Assembly (NCBI GenBank): GCA_018700215.1
Contig: JABIST010000263.1
Span: forward strand, 1-5,893
DNA length: 5,893 nucleotides
Reading direction: 5' to 3'
Origin: Dehalococcoidia bacterium
GTDB lineage: Bacteria; Chloroflexota; Dehalococcoidia; UBA2979
Made by a program: the position numbers and the translations under genes
In this document: positions 1 to 5,201 of the stretch, piece after piece
Layout: each line of letters opens with the position of its first letter
How positions within the stretch are numbered: position 1 is the stretch's first letter
Notes under the pieces: generated by a model
Told to the model about the DNA's origin: nothing
Databases searched by the model: none
Seen by the model: the letters and a program-made list of their open reading frames with translations, nothing else

Positions 1-1049
1 CCCGTGCCGCCCAGCACACCTAACGATTCGCCCCGCGATAGCGTCTCTCCCACCTCTACTGAAACCTGCTGCATCCCGAACAACGAACTCCGCCACCCGT
101 TCCCGTGATCGATCACCATCGAATAGAAGCCGCCCACCGGCTTAATCGAAACCACCTGACCATCAGATGGTGCAGTCACCGCGTCACCGCCGCGCGCCAC
201 CAGATCAACCCAGCCCGGACCAATACCTGAAGCCGCCACCGAAGCCACCGGCGCACTCAACACGCCTCCCGGGCCACGGCCACCAAACACCGCCGCACTG
301 CCGTTCCCCGTCGGGTCATAATGCGGCGCGTCGCTACCCAGGATCTGAGAGAGGTACGTCCGAGTCTCAGCCGGCAGCGCCGCCTCCCAATTCTCTCCGT
401 GCGCCTCCACCAACGAACGCACCCGTCCCAGGCCCGCGTTATACGAAGCCAGCGACTTCCGCACATCACCATCCCACGCCGTCAGGTAGTGCCGCATCGT
501 CTCTGCGCCGGCAACCAGTGCCTCCTCCGGATCAGAGCGCGCCACGTTCGGGTAGTACTGGGGCATCAACTGCGCGATGCCCTCCGCGCCCGCGCTCGAG
601 CGTCGCATCCCGAACACCACCTCCGGATCGTAGCCAGACTCCTGCCCAATCTGCCGCTCGAACAGCCAGCCGTAACCCGGCCCGATCACAGACTCCCCTG
701 TATCGCGAGCCATCGAGCGCCAGCCGTACGGATCTGCCGCATCGCCCGTCGCATACCGAGCCGCAAGCGCAGCCATGTCCTTCGTATGTCGCACCGGCTC
801 TGATGTCGCCGACTCGACCGTCGGCATCGAGCTCTTCGGCGCAAACAACGCCCCGCCGCCGCGCAACGCGGCAATTTCCGCGCGCACATTCGCAATCTCG
901 CTTCGAGGCCGGTCAAGGTGCCGCGTCAGAACCGCTGCGAACTGCTCCGTACTGGCACGCGCATTCGGCGGCGCGCCCACAGGTGCACTGGCAGCTCCCT
1001 CAGCCGGTCCAATTGAATCGATTGCCACAGCACCCCCTATGGATGCCAT
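1..1049 (-). CDS. Lytic transglycosylase (SLT) with degenerate M23/LytM-like domain, C-terminus cut by window edge
   Basis: 349 residues are visible and the gene continues past position 1. Residues 1-115 are Ala/Pro-rich with a short charged helix (about 45-63). An SLT goose-lysozyme-like fold follows at about 120-240: QESGYDPE holds the expected catalytic Glu137, then GAEGIAQLMP (154-163) and SYNAGLGRV (202-210). The family cleaves the MurNAc-GlcNAc bond of peptidoglycan, leaving 1,6-anhydro ends. From about 285 an M23/LytM-like beta domain begins (APSDGQVVSI, then MVIDHGNGW at 321-329). The histidine expected in the HxGxD motif is absent, and the usual YxHL is replaced by LFGM, so this domain probably binds rather than cuts peptidoglycan; the last M23 motif lies outside the window. 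The ATG at 1049 is the first possible ATG, because an in-frame TAA lies at 1056-1058. No Shine-Dalgarno sequence and no hydrophobic signal peptide are visible. Proximity to flagellins suggests a FlgJ-like role in rod passage, which is inference; a phage-type lysin is the alternative. Confidence 0.88.
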   Translation of the reverse strand, partial: MASIGGAVAIDSIGPAEGAASAPVGAPPNARASTEQFAAVLTRHLDRPRSEIANVRAEIAALRGGGALFAPKSSMPTVESATSEPVRHTKDMAALAARYATGDAADPYGWRSMARDTGESVIGPGYGWLFERQIGQESGYDPEVVFGMRRSSAGAEGIAQLMPQYYPNVARSDPEEALVAGAETMRHYLTAWDGDVRKSLASYNAGLGRVRSLVEAHGENWEAALPAETRTYLSQILGSDAPHYDPTGNGSAAVFGGRGPGGVLSAPVASVAASGIGPGWVDLVARGGDAVTAPSDGQVVSIKPVGGFYSMVIDHGNGWRSSLFGMQQVSVEVGETLSRGESLGVLGGT

Positions 1050-1154
1050 CGCAAATTACGGAGTTTGCTGCAGCCCCCGCATGGGGAAGAACCCGCATTC
1101 AGTGCCAGCCCCGCAACCACGGGCCACAATCAGCGCCCAAACAACATCGTGGCG

Positions 1155-1658
1155 CTACGCCTCAGCGCTGATCTCCCGGTACCCACCGCGGTAGAACAGC
1201 AACGGCTCAGCACCCTCGCGGTCGAATGCAACATTCGTCGCCTCACCAATCACAATCGTGTGATCGCCACCCGGCAATCGCTCCACAATCCGGCACTCCG
1301 CATACCCAAGTACCCCACTCAACAACGGCACACCCAGATCGCCCACACGGTATTCGAAACCACCCATTGGCTCGTCCGGCATCCCATGTTTCGCAAACAG
1401 ATCGGAAACCGCGCGCTGGTCTGCCGCCAGCACGTTCACACCAAACGCCTCCGCCTCCTCAAACAGCGAATGCATCGACCCCGTCTCCTGCACACACACA
1501 ATCACCAGCGGCGGATCCAGGGACAGCGACAGAAACGCATTCGCCGTCATCCCACGAGGCGTGCCGTCTACACCCAGCGTGACCACCGTCACCCCGCTCG
1601 CAAACGTTCCCATCACGTCCCGAAATAGCCGCGAATCCACCACACCCTCATCCGCCAT
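1155..1658 (-). CDS. Flavin reductase-like FMN-binding protein (HpaC/RutF type)
   Basis: This 167-residue protein matches the length and motif order of the flavin reductase domain: FRDVMGTFASGVTVVT (12-27), GMTANAF (36-42), SLSLDPPLV (44-52), FGVNVL (72-77), GDHTIVIGEA (131-140) and PLLFYRGGY (152-160). Such proteins bind FMN or FAD and use NAD(P)H to supply reduced flavin to a partner monooxygenase; some members do other flavin chemistry. It should be cytosolic, with no signal peptide or membrane segment. I chose the ATG at 1658 because GAGG lies six bases upstream (1665-1668) and leaves the usual short lead before FRDVMG. An upstream ATG (1691) or GTG (1718) would add 11 or 20 residues that do not look conserved. 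No monooxygenase partner is in the window, so the substrate system is unknown. It may be co-transcribed with the transglycosylase 105 bases downstream. A weak 6-bp inverted repeat (1132-1137 with 1151-1156) overlaps its stop codon. Confidence 0.92.
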   Translation of the reverse strand: MADEGVVDSRLFRDVMGTFASGVTVVTLGVDGTPRGMTANAFLSLSLDPPLVIVCVQETGSMHSLFEEAEAFGVNVLAADQRAVSDLFAKHGMPDEPMGGFEYRVGDLGVPLLSGVLGYAECRIVERLPGGDHTIVIGEATNVAFDREGAEPLLFYRGGYREISAEA

Positions 1659-1739
1659 CACGCACCTCGCCTCATCCTCAACCGACGCCATCGCACGGTC
1701 GCCGCACCTTACCGGCACTCCAGCACCACCACCACCTGC

Positions 1740-1750
1740 GCTACGCTAGC
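1740..1750. promoter_or_regulatory. Possible divergent promoter/operator palindrome
   Basis: In the gap between the divergent flavin reductase and zinc-ribbon genes lies GCTA-CGC-TAGC, a short inverted repeat. It offers TACGCT on the plus strand and TAGCGT on the minus strand, both loosely like a -10 hexamer. No convincing -35 element is found at the proper distance on either strand, so this is only the best candidate in the gap. The same gap contains a short CACCACCACCACC run at 1724-1736 with no evident function. Confidence 0.2.
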
Positions 1751-1792
1751 CATCGAGCACCGCAACCACCAGCACACCCGAAAGGCACCTCG

Positions 1793-2236
1793 ATGATCTG
1801 CCCACGAGACGCCACCCCACTCCTCGAAGAACGTATGCACGGCATCGAGGTCGACCACTGCCCCCAGTGCAACGGACGCTGGCTAGACCACCACGAACTC
1901 GACGAACTCGAAGCCACACGCACCAAGGACGAAGACCACCGCAGCGGCACCATCGACTACGCCCGCCGCGATTCCGAACTCAACTGCCCGGTCTGCAGCC
2001 AGCCCATGACCGCGTTCAACTACCGCGCCTACAACCTCGAACTCGACACCTGCGAACAAGAGCATGGCTTCTGGCTCGATGCCGGCGAAGACGGCCAGGT
2101 CCGCGACATCATCGATGACCGCGTCCGAGGACGAAATCGCGCCGTCAAGGCCGAACAAGCATGGGACAACTTCCTCGAAGGCGTCGGCGGCGGCATGTGG
2201 GACTCCGTCCGCGGCTTCTTCGGATCACGCCGCTAG
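1793..2236 (+). CDS. Zinc-ribbon protein with two TFIIB-type (zf-TFIIB) motifs
   Basis: The 147-residue protein has two copies of the zf-TFIIB zinc ribbon. The first (about 2-40) has C3, then CPQC (C23, C26) followed by NGRWLDHHEL; the position that is often a second Cys is D6 (CPRD), a variant I believe occurs in the family. The second (about 63-105) has CPVC (C65, C68), then C87 and H91 in CEQEHGFWLD, a Cys-His ending. A C-terminal tail (112-147) is basic, then amphipathic with Gly, Trp and Phe (WDNFLEG, MWDSVRGFFG), and could contact a membrane or a partner. AAAGG at 1781-1785, seven bases before the ATG, supports the start. The gene ends 21 bases before mgtE and is very likely its operon partner. 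The family is widespread and mostly uncharacterised; nucleic-acid or protein binding is assumed from the fold, and no DNA target can be named. Confidence 0.9.
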   Translation: MICPRDATPLLEERMHGIEVDHCPQCNGRWLDHHELDELEATRTKDEDHRSGTIDYARRDSELNCPVCSQPMTAFNYRAYNLELDTCEQEHGFWLDAGEDGQVRDIIDDRVRGRNRAVKAEQAWDNFLEGVGGGMWDSVRGFFGSRR

Positions 2237-2257
2237 GCTCAACTCGAAGGACCGCCG

Positions 2258-3634
2258 ATGACTACACCGCCGCCCGACCAGCAATCGCCCGAGGAGCCCG
2301 AGTCCCCCACGACCACCCTCCAACACCTCCTCCAACTCCACGACCTCCCAGCCGCCATCGCGCTTGCGCACGAACTGCACGGCGCCGAACTCGCCGACGC
2401 CCTCGAGCACCTCCACGACGACGACCGGATCGAGGTGCTGCTCGCACTCGACTCGGAGACCATCGCAGACGCCCTCAACTACGTTGAAGCTCACTTCCGG
2501 GGCGAATTGCTCGCCAGGCTCCCCGCGGACCAGATCGCCGAAACCCTCAACCTCGAAGACGACGACATCGCCACCGATGTCGTCCAGGCGCTCCCGGACG
2601 AGACCGCCGGGGAGGTGCTGAACGCCCTCCCCGCCGAACGCCGCGACGCGATCGACGCCCTCCTGGTCCACCACGAGCACACGGCCGGTGGTCGCATGAC
2701 CGGTCAACTCGTCACCGTCGCCCCCGAAGCGACCGTCGATCAGGTGCTCACTCAGCTCCGCGACTCCCCGCTCGATGTCTCCCAGCCCTTCTACCTCTAT
2801 GTCTGCGAGGACGAGCGAACCCTGGCCGGCGTCCTCAATCTCCGCACCTTGATCTCCTCGCCCACCACCGCCCGCGCCGACAGCCTCATGATCGCCAACC
2901 CGATCACCGTCAGCGTCGACAGCGACCAGGAAGACGCTGCCCGCGTCCTCAAGCAGTACAAGCTGCTCGCCCTCCCCGTCGTGGACGAAAACGGCCACAT
3001 CGTCGGCTCCCTCACCCACGATGATCTGCTCGACGTCCTCGAAGACGAAGCCACGGAGGACATGTTCCGCATGGTCGGCGTCAGCGAGGACGAAGATCTC
3101 CGCAGCGTCTGGCGCTCCGTCCGCCATCGCCTCCCCTGGCTCACCGTGAACCTCGTCACCGTGCTCGCCGCCGCCGGCGTGATCTCGCTCTTCGAAGACA
3201 CCCTCGCCCGCGTCGCCGTGCTCGCAGCCTTCCTCCCCGTCGTCGGTGGCATGGGCGGCAACGCCGGCATCCAGACCCTCACCGTCGTCGTCCGCTCGCT
3301 CGCCCTCGGCCGCCTCGAACTGCGTGACACCCTCACCGTCGCCGGTCACGAACTCGCCGGTGGTGCCATCGTCGGCCTCTTCACCGGCCTCCTCGTTGGT
3401 GGCGTCACCATCATCTGGCAGGGCAATCCCTGGCTCGGCGCCATCGTCGCCCTCGCGCTGTTCGCCAACGTCGTCGTCGGCGTCGTCGCCGGCGTCCTCA
3501 TCCCCATGGGCATGTACAGGTTGCGCCAGGACCCCGCCCTCTCCAGCGGCATCTGGCTCACCACCGCCACCGATCTCGCCGGCTTCCTCGCCTTCCTCAG
3601 CCTCGCCACGCTCCTCGTCAGTCGCATCGACTGA
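2258..3634 (+). CDS. mgtE: Magnesium channel/transporter MgtE
   Basis: A full-length MgtE of 458 residues, the normal size. Order of parts: an acidic N domain (about 20-140) of helical repeats such as HLHDDDRIEVLLAL; two CBS domains (about 147-200 and 209-265, the second with LPVVDENGHIVGSLTHDDLLDVL); a connecting helix (about 270-300); then five membrane helices from about 303 to 456. The signature PVVGGMGGNAGIQT (327-340) contains GNAG at 334-337, and TDLAG near 448-452 holds the conserved pore Asp (D449). MgtE forms a homodimeric Mg2+-selective channel in the cytoplasmic membrane. The N and CBS domains bind Mg2+ and close the pore when internal Mg2+ is high. GAAGGA at 2246-2251, six bases before ATG, gives a strong start. 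It follows the zinc-ribbon gene by 21 bases. No M-box-sized leader precedes the operon. The codons favour C in third position (CTC, GTC, GCC), unlike the minus-strand genes. The stop codon lies inside a perfect hairpin. Confidence 0.97.
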   Translation: MTTPPPDQQSPEEPESPTTTLQHLLQLHDLPAAIALAHELHGAELADALEHLHDDDRIEVLLALDSETIADALNYVEAHFRGELLARLPADQIAETLNLEDDDIATDVVQALPDETAGEVLNALPAERRDAIDALLVHHEHTAGGRMTGQLVTVAPEATVDQVLTQLRDSPLDVSQPFYLYVCEDERTLAGVLNLRTLISSPTTARADSLMIANPITVSVDSDQEDAARVLKQYKLLALPVVDENGHIVGSLTHDDLLDVLEDEATEDMFRMVGVSEDEDLRSVWRSVRHRLPWLTVNLVTVLAAAGVISLFEDTLARVAVLAAFLPVVGGMGGNAGIQTLTVVVRSLALGRLELRDTLTVAGHELAGGAIVGLFTGLLVGGVTIIWQGNPWLGAIVALALFANVVVGVVAGVLIPMGMYRLRQDPALSSGIWLTTATDLAGFLAFLSLATLLVSRID

Positions 3635-3639
3635 CGAGG
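3613..3639 (+). terminator. Perfect 12-bp hairpin spanning the mgtE stop codon
   Basis: CCTCGTCAGTCG (3613-3624), loop CAT, then the exact reverse complement (3628-3639). The TGA of mgtE (3632-3634) is in the right arm, so the last codons of mgtE also form the stem. No T-run follows on the plus strand, so it is not a canonical intrinsic terminator; it may act as a 3' mRNA-stabilising stem or a T-poor terminator. Confidence 0.5.
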
Positions 3640-3674
3640 CCCCCGGCACGAACCCCGCCCACGATCAGAAAGAC

Positions 3675-3692
3675 CCCCGCGTCCCCGCGGGG
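3675..3692 (-). terminator. GC hairpin terminator between convergent mgtE and flagellin
   Basis: CCCCGCG-TCCC-CGCGGGG forms a perfect 7-bp stem with a 4-base loop. Read on the minus strand it is followed by GTCTTTCTG, a partly T-rich tail, so it best serves the flagellin that ends at 3748. Read on the plus strand it has no T-run, but it could still help stop readthrough from mgtE. Confidence 0.6.
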
Positions 3693-3747
3693 ATCTCCCG
3701 TCCCAGCGCCACAAGGGATCTGGGGTTGTCTACCGGTGATGAACCGC

Positions 3748-4928
3748 TTACTGCAGCAGCTCCAACACCACCTGCGGCGACTGGTTGGCCTGCGCCAACA
3801 CCGATACACCCGCCTGCTGCATGATCTGGCGCGTCACCAGCTCGCTGGACACCATCGCAATGTCCGCGTCACGGATTCGTGACTCAGACGCACTCAGGTT
3901 CTCCACCGAGACCGCAACCGACGCGATCGCCGACTCCATCTGGTTCTGTGCCGCACCAAGCTTCGCGCGCTGCGTGCTGACCTCGCTGATCGCCGTGTCC
4001 AGCGCACCAAGCAACGCGTCCGCCTTGATCGTCGAACTCAACCCACTGTTGTCCGTCACCAGCACGCTCAGCTCCGTTCCCGTACCGCCCAGCGCAGATG
4101 AACGCAGGTCGTTGAAATTCACCGACACGTTGTCAGTGATCTCCGAACCACTCGGAACGTTGCGCCGCCGCTACCGGGGTCCGTGTTCACAACCCCGCCG
4201 TTCAGCTGGGTGGCGATCTCCGTCGCCAGCACATCGTTGACCGTGGCGTCCTTCTGCAGCGTGAACTTCACGCCTAGCGCATCGAAGTTCAGAACCTCGA
4301 CCTCGTTGCCCACGATTCCCATGTTCGTAGCGGTGATCGTCTGCGCCACCTTCGTCGTGTCGTTTGTGACCGTCACATTGCTACCAGCACCCACAACCGT
4401 GTACTTCGTGCCCGCGTCCGCCTTCGAAACATCCACCGCCACCGTCGCCACACCGGTACTCGCACCGGTAATCGGGCCAAGCGTCGAGGCCGTCGTCACT
4501 GACAGTGCACCCGTCAGCAGACTCAGTCCGTTGAACCGCGAACGATCCGCAATGTTGTCCAGCTCGTTCCGCAGCGTCAGCGTCTCTTCACCCACCATCA
4601 CCCGGTCAGAGGATGACAGAATCGTCGAACCCGCCTGCACTGCCAGCTCTCGCATGCGCTGCAAAATCGCGTGCGTCTCATTCAACGCACCTTCTGCGGT
4701 CTGAATCATCGAAACGCCGTCCTGTGCGTTCCGCAGTCCCATCTGCATACCGCGAATCTGCGAGCGCATCTTCTCGCTGATCGCCAGACCGGCCGCGTCA
4801 TCCGCTGCTCGGTTGATCCGCAAACCACTGGAAAGCTGCTCCAGCGCCTTGCTCATCTTTGCACCCGTCACACCCAGGTTTCGCTGAGCATTCAGTGCAG
4901 CCACATTCGTGTTGATGAACATTCCCAT
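3748..4928 (-). pseudogene. Flagellin (first copy) interrupted by a single-base frameshift
   Basis: The first 260 codons encode a standard flagellin N-terminus: MGMFINTNVAALNAQRNL, SSGLRINRAADDAAGLAISEKMRSQIRG (33-60) and QRMRELAVQ (90-98), then a variable central region. After ATFRV the reading frame shifts near 4150. The open frame reads nine unrelated residues and stops at 4119-4121. The other frame carries the rest: FNDLRSSALGG, then the conserved C-terminal helix (TQRAKLGAAQNQMESAIASVAVSVENL) and ending SVLAQANQSPQ. The second flagellin has CGA GTT GGT TCT GAG here, whereas this copy has CGA GT-GGT TCG GAG, one base fewer. Restoring it gives 393 residues, a normal length. Flagellins assemble through coiled D0/D1 segments from both ends, so the truncated product should not polymerise. 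AGGAGG lies 11 bases before the ATG, a rather long gap. The frame is otherwise undamaged, so a sequencing error or a very recent mutation is likely. Confidence 0.9.
3783..3983. repeat. Flagellin C-terminal coding repeat, copy 1 (partner at 5238-5438)
   Basis: The 3' coding parts of the two flagellins align without gaps over about 200 bases, with about 15 differences by hand count, most of them at third codon positions. Both copies are in direct orientation about 1.45 kb apart, so recombination between them could delete or convert one flagellin. Confidence 0.75.
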
Positions 4929-4936
4929 GGTTGACT

Positions 4937-4951
4937 CGGCCTCCTTCGCCG
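4937..4951 (-). promoter_or_regulatory. Hairpin presenting the flagellin Shine-Dalgarno in its loop (candidate CsrA site 1)
   Basis: On the minus strand CGGC-GAAGGAG-GCCG forms a 4-bp stem with a 7-base loop. The loop contains most of the AGGAGG ribosome binding site (4940-4945) of the first flagellin and includes the AAGGA that CsrA-type proteins recognise. Binding here would block translation. The CsrA reading is inferred from architecture alone; the Shine-Dalgarno call itself is firm. Confidence 0.5.
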
Positions 4952-4956
4952 CTGAC

Positions 4957-4974
4957 GCCGGCTTCCTTGCCGGC
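4957..4974 (-). promoter_or_regulatory. Upstream leader hairpin with AAGGAA hexaloop (candidate CsrA site 2)
   Basis: On the minus strand GCCGGC-AAGGAA-GCCGGC is a perfect 6-bp stem with a six-base loop of the form ANGGAN, the shape preferred by CsrA. Its GGA lies 22 bases upstream of the GGA in the Shine-Dalgarno hairpin, a spacing that one CsrA dimer could bridge. No csrA or fliW gene is in the window, so the assignment remains a hypothesis. Confidence 0.45.
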
Positions 4975-5135
4975 GATCCAATGCCTGCTCCGCGACCAAC
5001 TTCGGACGCCCAGAGCGGTCTACAAAGACCATCGGAAGACCCGCGCGGGACTGCTGGTTCTGTCGTCGGGGAACACCCGCCGCCAGGAGCGGTAAAACCC
5101 CCAATCCAGCGCTACGGTGTGGCCTCAGACACAAA
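4975..5135 (-). promoter_or_regulatory. Upstream leader/promoter region of the first flagellin
   Basis: This stretch lies between the second flagellin's terminator and the paired hairpins. It must hold the promoter of the first flagellin if that gene is transcribed on its own. I found no good match to the flagellar sigma-28 pattern (TAAA ... GCCGATAA); CCGACGA near 5061-5067 (minus) is the nearest -10-like string but lacks a TAAA partner at the right distance. It also holds a 5-bp inverted repeat GGTCT-ACAA-AGACC (5017-5030) and the palindrome CCCGCGCGGG (5040-5049). No convincing coding frame is present. Confidence 0.35.
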
Positions 5136-5167
5136 CACAGGCCCCCTCCTGACGGAGGGGGCCTGTG
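5136..5167 (-). terminator. Strong intrinsic terminator after the second flagellin
   Basis: CACAGGCCCCCTCC (5136-5149), loop TGAC, then the exact reverse complement (5154-5167): a perfect 14-bp GC-rich stem. On the minus strand it is followed directly by TTTGTGTCTG, a T-rich tail, and it lies 34 bases after the flagellin stop codon. The plus-strand side has no T-run, so it acts on minus-strand transcripts. It separates the two flagellins into different transcription units. Confidence 0.9.
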
Positions 5168-5201
5168 ACCGACCCGAAGGCCAGAGCTGCTCCGAAGGAG
5201 C

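Noticed and set aside
1..1049. Prophage tail lysin as the identity of the transglycosylase
   Set aside because: The missing signal peptide would allow it, but no other phage gene is seen in the window and flagellins lie nearby; it is kept only as an alternative.
167..1171. A 334-codon open frame on the plus strand
   Set aside because: It is rich in Pro, Ser, Arg and Ala with no domain, and it overlies the clear transglycosylase motifs of the minus strand.
1720..1792. M-box or other Mg2+ riboswitch before the zinc-ribbon/mgtE operon
   Set aside because: The gap is too short for an M-box and shows no long paired structure.
2225..3649. A 474-codon open frame on the minus strand antisense to mgtE
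   Set aside because: Its product is a low-complexity run of Asp, Glu, Gly, Ala and Val, the mirror of C-ending mgtE codons, and MgtE on the plus strand is unmistakable.
3783..3798. GTTGGC-CTGC-GCCAAC inverted repeat, present in both flagellins
   Set aside because: It lies inside codons for the conserved VLAQAN motif and is explained by protein conservation.
4119..4160. Programmed ribosomal frameshifting to make full-length flagellin
   Set aside because: The site reads CGA GTG GTT CGG; there is no X-XXY-YYZ slippery heptamer and no clear downstream pseudoknot, while the paralogue simply has one more base.
5040..5049. Palindrome CCCGCGCGGG as an operator
   Set aside because: It is a pure G/C palindrome in GC-rich DNA, with no second copy near a promoter.
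4892..5134. An 80-codon minus-strand frame across the flagellin leader
   Set aside because: It has an Arg/Gln-rich composition, no recognisable CsrA, FliW or FlbD motif, and overlaps the flagellin start in another frame.
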